DNA of 64,000 nucleotides from Mucilaginibacter xinganensis (lineage in GTDB: Bacteria; Bacteroidota; Bacteroidia; Sphingobacteriales; Sphingobacteriaceae), in assembly GCA_026225055.1 (NCBI GenBank), contig JAMFSA010000248.1, positions 127,332 through 191,331 on the forward strand. The letters run 5' to 3'. Below the pieces are notes generated by a model that ran no database searches, had not been told where the DNA came from, and worked only from the letters and a program-made list of their open reading frames with translations. Position numbers and translations under genes: made by a program. Of this stretch, positions 9,398-18,318 are shown piece by piece. Position 1 is the stretch's first letter. Every line of letters starts with the position of its first letter.

Positions 9398-10990
9398 ATG
9401 GAGTCATATTCAAATTATCAAGCTTTTTTTTTACGGCTTAAGGCACAAATTCAGACGGCACGGGTAAAAGCTGTTTTGTCCGCCAATAAACAGATGCTGG
9501 AACTTTATTGGTGGATAGGCAATGCCATCAGGACCCAGCAAGCGGCAGAGGGGTGGGGTACAAAAGTTATTCAGAAACTATCCTTTGATCTAAAAGCAGA
9601 ATTTCCTGACTTGAAAGGTATTTCAGAGCGGAATTTGAAATATATGCGCGCTTTTGCTAGTGCTTACCCATCTTTTGTGCAAGATACACTTGCACAAAGT
9701 GTGGATAGTTCAGCGGTTGTAAGCAACACTGAATTTGTGCAAGTACCGCTTGCACAAATCACCTGGTATCACCACATTACCTTACTCGATAAGGTCAAGG
9801 AAGAAAAGCATCGGTACTTCTATATTGAAAAGATCATTGAAAATGGGTGGAGCAGGGATGTAATGGTAAACCAGATCGATTCCGGCCTACATTTAAGGCA
9901 GGGCAAACTCCAGCATAATTTTCCGAGTACTTTGCCTGCCTCCAAAAGTGATCTGGCACGGGAATTATTTAAAGACCCGTATAGGTTTGATTTTTTTCAA
10001 CTTACGCAGGAAGCCAGTGAGCGTGATCTGGAAGATGCCCTGGTTAGCCATATCTACAAATTCTTACTAGAAATGGGCAAAGGCTTTGCTTTTATGGGCA
10101 AGCAAGTACATTTGGAAAAAGGAGGGCAAGATTATTATTTAGACCTGCTTTTTTACCATACTAAATTGCATTGTCACGTTATCTTGGAATTGAAAATAGG
10201 TGACTTTAAACCTGAATATGCAGGAAAAATGAATTTCTATCTTTCCGCCTTCGATGAAGACTATCGCACGGCGGAAGATGGCCCCACTATAGGCATCATC
10301 CTATGCAAAAACAAAAATAAGGTTACCGCCGAATACGCGTTAAGGGATGTAAACAAACCAATGGGCATTGCTGAATATCAATTTACAGCCGCTATTCCGG
10401 CAGACTTGAAAGGCGAGTTACCAAGCATCGAAGACTTGGAAGTAGAACTGGAAAAGGAGTTGAAAATACCCAAAACTCTTATAGATGAAAAACTGGACAA
10501 ACTTAATAATCTTGTAAACCATATCGGGCAACAAGAGATCAAAGAAAAGCTAAGCGTTGACAGAACAAGGGTGATCTTTAATGAGGTGATCTTCGAATTA
10601 AAAAACAAAGTCGAGATCTTATTGGACCCCATTTTTAAAATGTTCAGTGAAAATATTATATCCTATTCTATAAATGGACGTTCTTCTTTTCTAGGCTCCA
10701 CAGATTTGGAAGCAGATTTACTTACCGGACATAATATCCATGAATTGGGTCTAAACATAGAATTAAATGGCTTTAAAAAAGCAGGCTTAAAATCTTTTAA
10801 TTCTTACAGCGACCTCAAATTCTTTTTAGAAAAATATAAGTATCAGGTTGGGCCAAGTCGCCAGACAATTTGGCAAGAACATCTTTATGACAAAGAATGG
10901 ACGACTGAAAACCTGCAAATTTTAGCCCAAAAATGGACCGAATCGATCATTGAAGAAGTCCACGGTTCAATAGAAAGAATAAGTATATGA
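9398..10990 (+). CDS. DUF1016/YhcG-family PD-(D/E)xK nuclease domain protein with ~170-aa C-terminal extension
   Basis: N-terminal YWWIGNAIRTQQAAEGWGTKVIQKLSFDLKAEFP...GISERNLKYMRAF and YLDLLFYHTKLHCHVILELKIGDFKPEYAGKMNFYLSA are hallmark YhcG sequences. Confidence 0.9.
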   Translation: MESYSNYQAFFLRLKAQIQTARVKAVLSANKQMLELYWWIGNAIRTQQAAEGWGTKVIQKLSFDLKAEFPDLKGISERNLKYMRAFASAYPSFVQDTLAQSVDSSAVVSNTEFVQVPLAQITWYHHITLLDKVKEEKHRYFYIEKIIENGWSRDVMVNQIDSGLHLRQGKLQHNFPSTLPASKSDLARELFKDPYRFDFFQLTQEASERDLEDALVSHIYKFLLEMGKGFAFMGKQVHLEKGGQDYYLDLLFYHTKLHCHVILELKIGDFKPEYAGKMNFYLSAFDEDYRTAEDGPTIGIILCKNKNKVTAEYALRDVNKPMGIAEYQFTAAIPADLKGELPSIEDLEVELEKELKIPKTLIDEKLDKLNNLVNHIGQQEIKEKLSVDRTRVIFNEVIFELKNKVEILLDPIFKMFSENIISYSINGRSSFLGSTDLEADLLTGHNIHELGLNIELNGFKKAGLKSFNSYSDLKFFLEKYKYQVGPSRQTIWQEHLYDKEWTTENLQILAQKWTESIIEEVHGSIERISI

Positions 10991-11085
10991 ACAAAAAAAG
11001 AGTTGTTTTCTTATTTGGAGCAGGAGCAACATTGGGATGGGGTTCACCACTTACATCCGAGCTTACTACCTTGATGTGGCTATAA
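10987..11085 (+). pseudogene. Truncated N-terminus of a SIR2-like/Rossmann-fold protein
   Basis: ATGA overlap with the YhcG stop. Encodes MNKKRVVFLFGAGATLGWGSPLTSELTTLMWL*, the N-terminal GAGA(S/T) signature of SIR2-like defence proteins, then stops with no continuing ORF. Confidence 0.6.
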
Positions 11086-11407
11086 CCTTTAGTTAATTAC
11101 TCATATATCCACAGGCTTTTTAATCAGAGTAGAGAATGCCTTTTTTTTACAAAAAGGTTACTGATGGACAGTAAACGACCAAGAGATTGGCCTATACAAA
11201 ACGCGTCCTACAATGCTTTTAGGTTGGTCAACCATCCTGAAACAAGTGTTAAAAATCTGTTCTGCTTTTTAATATAAGATTGGTAACGAAACGAATCATT
11301 GGTAATTTACGTCAGTTTTAGCTTTTCTGTCCCACGAATTCCATATTCATCACATTTTTAAAAAGCGTAATTTCCCACCTTGTATCATTGTAATAAATAA
11401 ACAGACA

Positions 11408-12961
11408 ATGAAAATAAAAATAAGAAAATACGAACAATTGCTCGTCGCCTTGTTGGCCTTAATAGCAATCATTAATTATGTTTTGCAGCGCTTAAATCTG
11501 GCTCCGATTTATGTTACCGGGTTTGAACAGTATAACAAAATTCACCACAACCTTCCTTTTAATTATTTTATTAATATGTTGTTGCCGCGTACCGGCATCG
11601 TGTTATTATTAATGGTTGTTTATTTCTGGGTTAATCTTTTTACTATACCGCAATTACGAACTAGCTATAGGTCATTCTTTATTTATCCCTGGGTTTTACT
11701 TCAAATACTGCTTCTAAGCTACCTGCTTGCCATCGGTGTAAACATTGCAAGCTATTATGCACATCCGGCATGGAATAACTATGGAGAATTTTCGTTATTC
11801 GCTTCATTTGGATATAATGAAAAACCATTAACTAATTTATGGGTGGGGTTCGATAATGCGCTGATCTTATTATTCGGCTATGGAATTTACGCTGGTATCC
11901 GCGAATATATTGTATATCGCTTCGAAAGCTCCGGTCCAAGAAGTAATTACAGGATACTGATCGCCAATCAAATTGCTGCTTCCTTATGTATTTTCTTGCT
12001 GCTGCCTAACCTGATATCCGCTTTCCATATTGTTAACGATACTGGCATCTATCAGGCTTATTTTGTTTTTATACCGTCAGTTATATTTGTCTATTTCAGT
12101 AATACCTATTGGCTTTTTCCCCGCTTTGCAAATACGCCCGACATTTCTTTTCAACTGATTTGGCGTCTTGCATTTTCTACCTTGCTTTATTCATTTCCTT
12201 TTGCGTTATTTTTAAACAAAGCAGGCGTAATGCCAAACATGTGGCTAATTAGCTGCATAATTCAGTTCATTGTTGTTACACCAGTGACCTGGATACTTTA
12301 CCAGCAGCGAAAGGATAAGATAAGGGAATTGAGAGGTGCCGAAATTGCATTATCCAAATCGACCGCCGATTTGAAGTTCTTGCGTTCGCAGATTAATCCA
12401 CACTTTTTGTTTAATGTCCTTAATACAATATATGCTATGGCACTTGTAGATGGCTCCAAAAGAACAGCTAACGCTGTGCAAATGCTAGGCGATATGATGC
12501 GATTTATGCTGGACGACAACCACCTCGATTTTATTCCTTTAGATAGTGAATTGAATTATCTAAGAAATTACATTGCATTGCAAAAATTACGCATCCAGAA
12601 TTCAGACCAGATTAATATAAGTGAGGATATAACTGTTGAAGATTGTAGCCTTGAAGTTATCCCGATGTTGCTGATTCCTATAGTAGAGAATGCTTTTAAG
12701 CATGGGATAAACTTGAATGAAAAATCCTGGATCAAAATAAATCTAACATGCAGCCACAATAATATCCATCTCGAAGTAAGGAACAGTTTACACCTGAAAG
12801 AAACTAACGATCCTGAAAAGAAGCATACCGGTATCGGTTTGTTAAATGTTAAGGAACGGCTCTTGCTGTTTTACGAAGGTAGGCACGAGCTCAGTTATGG
12901 TGCAACAGAGAATGAGTTTATTGCCGAACTCATTATTAAACCCGAAACCCATAAGTTATGA
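11408..12961 (+). CDS. LytS/YehU-family sensor histidine kinase (His_kinase plus HATPase_c), multi-TM N-terminus
   Basis: LRSQINPHFLFNVLNTIYAMAL phosphoacceptor region; N-box-like IPIVENAFKHGIN; GIGLLNVKERL. Confidence 0.9.
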   Translation: MKIKIRKYEQLLVALLALIAIINYVLQRLNLAPIYVTGFEQYNKIHHNLPFNYFINMLLPRTGIVLLLMVVYFWVNLFTIPQLRTSYRSFFIYPWVLLQILLLSYLLAIGVNIASYYAHPAWNNYGEFSLFASFGYNEKPLTNLWVGFDNALILLFGYGIYAGIREYIVYRFESSGPRSNYRILIANQIAASLCIFLLLPNLISAFHIVNDTGIYQAYFVFIPSVIFVYFSNTYWLFPRFANTPDISFQLIWRLAFSTLLYSFPFALFLNKAGVMPNMWLISCIIQFIVVTPVTWILYQQRKDKIRELRGAEIALSKSTADLKFLRSQINPHFLFNVLNTIYAMALVDGSKRTANAVQMLGDMMRFMLDDNHLDFIPLDSELNYLRNYIALQKLRIQNSDQINISEDITVEDCSLEVIPMLLIPIVENAFKHGINLNEKSWIKINLTCSHNNIHLEVRNSLHLKETNDPEKKHTGIGLLNVKERLLLFYEGRHELSYGATENEFIAELIIKPETHKL

Positions 12962-13668
12962 ACAAGCTGCGAGCGATTGCCATAGACGATGAACCCTTCG
13001 CATTAGAGGTCGTCAAAAACTTACTGGAGGAGGTGCCATTTGTGGAATTAGTTGAATCTTTCACCAAAGCGATTGACACCATTACATTCCTTCAGGAAAA
13101 TACAATCGATATCATCTTTTTAGATATTAAGATGCCCGGCCTGTCCGGAATTGAATTTATAAGATCACTTTCGAATCCGCCAATGGTAATATTTACTACT
13201 GCTTATAACGAGCACGCGGTACAGAGCTTTGAATTGGATGCTATTGATTATTTACTGAAACCGTTTTCTTTTTCACGACTGTTAAAAGCATGCAATAAGG
13301 CTATGGCGCTATACCAATTGAAAGTCAATTCCGGCCAGGCGGTTACTGAACCGTTACCAGCGATATTTATAAAGAGCGGCTATGAACAAGTAAAAATAGA
13401 TCTCGCCAATTTGCTCTATGTAGAAAGTGTCGGCAACTATATTCGGTTCCATTTAACGACTCAAACTATTGTTTCCCGCCTCACTATGGCTGAAGCAGAA
13501 GACTTACTACCGTTAAAAGCCTTTGTTAGGGTTCACCGATCATTCATTGTCGCTAAAACAAAAATAACCAGGATTGATAAACGATGCGTTTGGCTAACAG
13601 AGCGGGGAGTTCCTATTGGCGTTTCTTATGCGCCAGAAATAGAAGGTCTGCTAAAAAATAAAACATAG
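12958..13668 (+). CDS. LytTR-family response regulator
   Basis: REC domain (AIDDEPFALEVV, IIFLDIKMPGLSG, YLLKPFSF) plus LytTR domain (IFIKSGYEQVKIDLANLLYVESVGNYIRFHL). ATGA overlap with the kinase gene. Confidence 0.92.
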   Translation: MNKLRAIAIDDEPFALEVVKNLLEEVPFVELVESFTKAIDTITFLQENTIDIIFLDIKMPGLSGIEFIRSLSNPPMVIFTTAYNEHAVQSFELDAIDYLLKPFSFSRLLKACNKAMALYQLKVNSGQAVTEPLPAIFIKSGYEQVKIDLANLLYVESVGNYIRFHLTTQTIVSRLTMAEAEDLLPLKAFVRVHRSFIVAKTKITRIDKRCVWLTERGVPIGVSYAPEIEGLLKNKT

Positions 13669-13879
13669 TAAAGGCGAAAAAAATTGGAGACTATATACGT
13701 GTTAGACCACGCCTCTTTCTATTTTTTGGAAAGACTTGTAGCATATCGAATAAGAAAAAGCGAAGCTAAGGAGCAAATGAAGCCAATAGCACCCATCCAA
13801 AACTTATTAGTATTGTACGACAATATCATTGCTGTAAAAGTCGCTGCTATAAAAACATACATTATTAAGTAATTACTCT

Positions 13880-13993
13880 TCATTTCTCGATTTGTGTTTT
13901 AGGGTTGCGATATATATATTTTGCGGTAAAAAATCCTGCTCCGAAAGCAAACAGAGAACCTACGAAATACATGAAAAAATATTGAACGTTCAT
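13880..13993 (-). CDS. 37-aa predicted single-TM microprotein
   Basis: Hand translation MNVQYFFMYFVGSLFAFGAGFFTAKYIYRNPKTQIEK*. Lies 4 nt downstream of the next small ORF on the same strand. Confidence 0.45.
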   Translation of the reverse strand: MNVQYFFMYFVGSLFAFGAGFFTAKYIYRNPKTQIEK

Positions 13994-13997
13994 AATG

Positions 13998-14129
13998 CTA
14001 TTTTTTAGACTTTGGTTTATTATCTTTCTTTTTAGGCGGTTTACTACCCGTAGCCTTAGGCGATACCGATGCCTTATTTATATTATGAAAGATGGTTGAT
14101 GCCTCTTTGGGAGTTTTCTCTTTTGCCAT
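13998..14129 (-). CDS. 43-aa Lys-rich microprotein
   Basis: Hand translation MAKEKTPKEASTIFHNINKASVSPKATGSKPPKKKDNKPKSKK*. Tightly packed in the minus-strand operon; absent from the supplied ORF track. Confidence 0.5.
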   Translation of the reverse strand: MAKEKTPKEASTIFHNINKASVSPKATGSKPPKKKDNKPKSKK

Positions 14130-14141
14130 AGTCTAAGGTAA

Positions 14142-14336
14142 TTATTTTTTTTCTAATTGGGCAATCAGGTCGTTTTTGATGTGTTCGGGGAGATAATTTT
14201 TGAATTGCAAGGGCTGTCCATCATGCGATGGTATTTCGATATAATCTAAGATCATAGTTTTGGTATCAATAAAAAAATCGTGATGTTTGGCTTGTACGAA
14301 TAATACCGCCCTTTCTAAATCGTCCCAGTATTTCAT
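14142..14336 (-). CDS. 64-aa hypothetical protein co-transcribed with REC protein
   Basis: Start codon overlaps the stop of the upstream REC gene (14333-14336). Confidence 0.6.
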   Translation of the reverse strand: MKYWDDLERAVLFVQAKHHDFFIDTKTMILDYIEIPSHDGQPLQFKNYLPEHIKNDLIAQLEKK

Positions 14337-14686
14337 AAAGCCATTTCTTTAACTATTTTTTCCAAACCAAATAAATCAAAAGGCTTTGTTATAAAAGCAT
14401 CGGCGCAACTATCGGCGGCTAACGTTTCAAGGTTCATTGCTGCGGAAAATAAAATAACAGGGATGTGTTTTGTTTCGGGGTGTTGTTTAATGGCTAAACA
14501 AAGGTCTTTTCCTAACTCGCTACCTAAATGGTGGTCTAATATGATAATGTTTGGGTTTAACTCTATTATTTCAGCTAAAGGTATCGACCTTATATGTTTG
14601 TATACCTCAAACTCTTGACCTTCAAATAAATAAGCTATTATATCAATTATATCTATGTCATCTTCTATAATCAATAGCTTTTTCAT
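14333..14686 (-). CDS. Single-domain response regulator (REC)
   Basis: LLIIEDDIDIIDII, NIIILDHHLGSELG, VILFSA, FITKPFDL match the REC acidic pocket, phospho-Asp and Lys. Confidence 0.9.
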   Translation of the reverse strand: MKKLLIIEDDIDIIDIIAYLFEGQEFEVYKHIRSIPLAEIIELNPNIIILDHHLGSELGKDLCLAIKQHPETKHIPVILFSAAMNLETLAADSCADAFITKPFDLFGLEKIVKEMAL

Positions 14687-15500
14687 TAAGGAGGGATTTA
14701 GTTATCGAACCTACATTATATAAACCGCATAACTGCTACATAAAAATAATATCTCGTAGCTTTGTTGCACAAGAAAGCCCCGATAACCTATTACTGCTCG
14801 TGAGACACCACTCATGAGATGGTTGGTTAACGAGGTTTGGACTGGATGTATTTTCAGTCCTCAATCTTCAATGCTGGTTCGTTCTGTTTGCTTAGTGATT
14901 GTTTCGCTGGGTGGGCATTCGTGGACGGTTGACGAGGCTGTTCCGTGCGCTTTGGAACACCGAGTTGTGTAGACAATTAGAAAAATCGGAATTGTTGGTT
15001 GCTCAACAGTTCAATAAGGGATGTTTTGTTCAACATGCCGCACATCTTATCGCTTTAACAAAACGCCTGTTTATTCTGATTCACAATTCCATTAAAAAAT
15101 TTAATAATCTGGATATATCAGCTGGGCTAGGATATTTAAATTATAGAAATACTACGATATATCCGGTATTTTTGTTATTTTGAGTAGCTGATCATCGGAT
15201 CAGTTACTTTGTTTAGCGACGAACAAAATGTTTGCCATATCTACTTGACATATAGCTAAAAAAAAGAATTTCAGGAGACTCATAATCTTTTATTATAGTT
15301 CAGCAAGTTTTCTTGTAAAACTTCTCGAAAATTTAGTCGCAATGTGTATTCAATAGTGGTTAATTTCACGGGATGGAAAAAAATTGTTATTTTTGATCAG
15401 TCGACATTATAGTCCTCTTGTTTTACAATTGTTTTACAAGATGATTTGGTCGACAGTCAAGTTTCTGTAATTGAGGACTTTATATAGGTGTACCGTTAGT

Positions 15501-15544
15501 TTGTGGTACCGAGGGTCGTGGGTTCGAGCCCCATCATTTACCCA
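15501..15544 (+). other. tRNA-His 3'-half remnant (anticodon loop to 3' end); putative att site
   Basis: TTGTGGTACCGAGGGTCGTGGGTTCGAGCCCCATCATTTACCCA has GTG anticodon in a TTGTGGT loop, a 5-nt variable loop, T-arm GTGGG-TTCGAGC-CCCAT and a C73-type end. The upstream D-arm and 5' acceptor strand (GTAAATG expected) are not present. Confidence 0.65.
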
Positions 15545-15545
15545 G

Positions 15546-15577
15546 AATGCCTCTCATGAAAATGAGGGGCATTTTTT
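15546..15577 (+). terminator. Rho-independent terminator following tRNA remnant
   Basis: AATGCCTCTCAT-GAAA-ATGAGGGGCATT hairpin followed by a T-run. Confidence 0.75.
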
Positions 15578-15646
15578 ATTTAGTTTAACTTAAGTTAAAA
15601 CTAAATAAATTAATTAGATTGATTTTTATTTGCAAAAATCGCTACC

Positions 15647-16234
15647 ATGAACGAACACCACGAGGCTTTGAAGCTTCACCTGAAGGATTTTGCCGGTCTT
15701 ACCGAAAAGGATATGAATAACGCTATCACTTATTGGAGGACGAGGAAAATACCGAAGGGAGATTTCTTCAATATGCAAAATGTTGTATGTAATGATCTTG
15801 GGCTTGTAGTAAAAGGGATCTTCAGAATCTATTATAACGACCCGGAAACAGATGAACAAAAGAATATATTTTTCATATCCGAAAATCAATTTATTGTTTC
15901 ATTTCGCAGTTTTATTACCCGTTATCCCTGTTATTATTACATTGAAGCCATGGAAGATGCCGAGATCGTATACATCAATTATAAGGACCTGAACGCTCTG
16001 TATGATACCCACCCCAATTGGAGTAAATTCGGCAGGCTTTTGGCCGAACTGTTTTTTAACTATTCCCAGGCCCGCACGGAGGAGTTTCTTTTTAACTCAC
16101 ATGAGGAGCGCTATATCAAATTGACCGAAGAACATCCTAATATCATTAATCGCATCCCGGCATACCATATTTCATCCTATCTGGGTATCACTAATCCTTC
16201 GTTAAGCAGGATCAGAAAGAGGATCAATCTTTAA
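15647..16234 (+). CDS. Crp/Fnr-family transcriptional regulator
   Basis: cNMP-binding-like N-terminus (GLVVKGIFRIYYND) and C-terminal IPAYHISSYLGITNPSLSRIRKRI helix-turn-helix. Confidence 0.85.
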   Translation: MNEHHEALKLHLKDFAGLTEKDMNNAITYWRTRKIPKGDFFNMQNVVCNDLGLVVKGIFRIYYNDPETDEQKNIFFISENQFIVSFRSFITRYPCYYYIEAMEDAEIVYINYKDLNALYDTHPNWSKFGRLLAELFFNYSQARTEEFLFNSHEERYIKLTEEHPNIINRIPAYHISSYLGITNPSLSRIRKRINL

Positions 16235-16278
16235 ACCGCCGGCAGTTTTATACGAATGCCGACGGTTTGATTAATCGG

Positions 16279-16869
16279 TTAGGCTTTTATTGCATTGCCT
16301 TTAATAACTTTTGAAAGTCTGATGGCTGACAACAGAAAATAGAAACCACCGAAAGCCGCGTAACCGGCAAGGCTGGCAATCCCCATAGTTGGTGAATGGG
16401 CAAGCAGGATAAAAGATGTACCGCCAATCATAGACTGACCGCCACTGATGATCATGGGCCACTGGCCACCAAGCGCTTTCCGGCGCTTTAAACCCAGTAT
16501 CAATTGAATAAGCCCGGTAAGAATCGCCCACGCGCCAAATACCATTAACGCTTCCGGAATGCCGGTTTTAAGTGCAAGTATTACAGCAATAGTAGTTACA
16601 CTACCTATAACGATGTTTACCAACTGCGGTGTTTTTGATACGGTGGCGGGGTTAGCTTTGATATCGAAATAAGTAGCAATTACATCCCATACCGGGTAAA
16701 TAATTAAAAGTGTGTTGGCCAGACCTACATTTGTTTTCGCAAATAGCGTTACAAGGATGAACCATAGAAATGAGAATCCTGTACGTGTGAAATATAAATT
16801 TCGAAGCGATTTTGCAGTTTCAACAGTCTCAATGGATGTTGCTGCATTTGATTTATTAACTGAAGTCAT
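16279..16869 (-). CDS. Small multi-TM membrane protein (DUF308/HdeD-like)
   Basis: Multiple hydrophobic helices; WDVIATYFDIKAN and GAWAILTGLIQLILGLKRRK. Confidence 0.6.
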   Translation of the reverse strand: MTSVNKSNAATSIETVETAKSLRNLYFTRTGFSFLWFILVTLFAKTNVGLANTLLIIYPVWDVIATYFDIKANPATVSKTPQLVNIVIGSVTTIAVILALKTGIPEALMVFGAWAILTGLIQLILGLKRRKALGGQWPMIISGGQSMIGGTSFILLAHSPTMGIASLAGYAAFGGFYFLLSAIRLSKVIKGNAIKA

Positions 16870-16959
16870 GATTTTTGATTTTGTTTATACCGTCAAAAAT
16901 CTTCATTATTCAGTAAGCAGTTTTTCACTTAAGTTAAAATGGCGCAACAATATTAATAG

Positions 16960-18114
16960 TTACCCTAATATCTTCCCGATAAGATTAATAAAAAGGTCTT
17001 TTAACGGCACTTGTTGAGCTACTACCGGCAAAAAGGGAAGTATAACGGCAGCTGTAAAAGCTATTAATGAGGTTTTGTCTACCAGTACCACCTTCATATC
17101 CTGGGCCTTTTCAAAACTCCCAAGCAAGTCAACATGCCACGAGGTATCCGGATTTTCTTCCTCAGTTTTATAAAAAGCTTTAAGCTCATCTTCATATTTT
17201 CTGGTCATGGGCCACGATTGCAAACTGTACTGCATAAAATATCTCCGTTTTACTTTTACCAGCAGTGGGATAAGCAATAGCAAGGGCAATATAAACAGGA
17301 GCAAAACAAACACGAGCACAGAACCAATGGCAATTTTATAATCTGTAACGGATATACCCGAAAAGATGATCAGATTATTAGTAACCCCCGCAGTAAGTAC
17401 CGAAAACGCTAGCGCAACAGGGAAAAAACTAAGCTGTGTGTATTGTAAAAATCCGAGCCCGCCAACGCCATCCGGATGCAGTGCAGAAAGGTGAAGATCC
17501 ATTGTCGAAAGCTTTCTTAAAAATACAATCCATAAAATAATGGTATAAAGCCAGCGATAAAGTAATAGCTGAAGTATAGGCAAACTTAAAAGCAGGTACC
17601 ACCACCCGGCAGCTGTAATATGGTTATTTACCATGTGCCATGGCGCATACGTATCGGCATTATTAATTCTGTTGTTTTCCTGGATGAAAAAGGAGCAATA
17701 AACCAATACTATAATGATATAATCAATGATCCTTGAACTTTTCCATTTTTCAATCCGCTCCAATACTTGTTCAAATTTCTGTTTATTATCATTGTCGACT
17801 ATTTTTGATTCATAAAAGAAGCTGATGGCGTGGTTAAAGGAATTATTTACGGCGCGCCTCGCAAATATGAGAATAGGTATTACCAGCAAAAGCCGAACGT
17901 GTGTTGAAATATCCCGCACAAAAAGGAGATAAAATTGACCTTGCCCGAGTTTAATAAATGATAACACAGCCAGTGGCAGCCAGCAGAGCATGATCAATCC
18001 CAAAACAAAAAATATCTGTTGTCGTAAGGTCTTAGACTCGAAGTGAGGGCGGTCAAAAAATTTCCAGAATATTCCACCTGAAGCGAAAGCGTAATCTTTT
18101 ATAGTGATATTCAT
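16960..18114 (-). CDS. Uncharacterised multi-TM membrane protein
   Basis: Long ORF with several strongly hydrophobic segments. Confidence 0.7.
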   Translation of the reverse strand: MNITIKDYAFASGGIFWKFFDRPHFESKTLRQQIFFVLGLIMLCWLPLAVLSFIKLGQGQFYLLFVRDISTHVRLLLVIPILIFARRAVNNSFNHAISFFYESKIVDNDNKQKFEQVLERIEKWKSSRIIDYIIIVLVYCSFFIQENNRINNADTYAPWHMVNNHITAAGWWYLLLSLPILQLLLYRWLYTIILWIVFLRKLSTMDLHLSALHPDGVGGLGFLQYTQLSFFPVALAFSVLTAGVTNNLIIFSGISVTDYKIAIGSVLVFVLLLFILPLLLLIPLLVKVKRRYFMQYSLQSWPMTRKYEDELKAFYKTEEENPDTSWHVDLLGSFEKAQDMKVVLVDKTSLIAFTAAVILPFLPVVAQQVPLKDLFINLIGKILG

Positions 18115-18318
18115 TTGCCTGGGGTTACTTATTTCCGGAGTTGATCAATATTTAATCAATTTAAGGAGCTTTCCCCTGTAATGAGCTTTTTACAAGTTGA
18201 TGTTGGTTTCAGATTTTAAAATGAAACTTATTAGTGAAAAGGAAGAATAAATAAGTGATGAAAGGATGTTTGACTAAAGGTTATAATCTGATAGCAACAT
18301 AAAATAAATAACTATCTA

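Noticed and set aside
13684-13872. 62-aa ORF after the LytTR gene
   Set aside because: No recognisable motif; not convincing as coding despite its position.
14755-14785. Possible insertion-sequence terminal repeat (CTTTGTTGCACAAG)
   Set aside because: No partner inverted repeat or transposase found nearby; too short to support.
14899-15183. 94-aa ORF in the ORF track
   Set aside because: Atypical composition, no recognisable domain, no neighbouring operon context; likely chance.
15468-15544. Complete tRNA gene
   Set aside because: Only the anticodon loop to 3' end fits tRNA-His. The 5' acceptor strand and D-arm are absent and the anticodon stem has a mismatch.
1-15544. Prophage
   Set aside because: No capsid, tail, portal, terminase or lysis genes seen; defence and regulatory content plus a tRNA att remnant fits a genomic island better.
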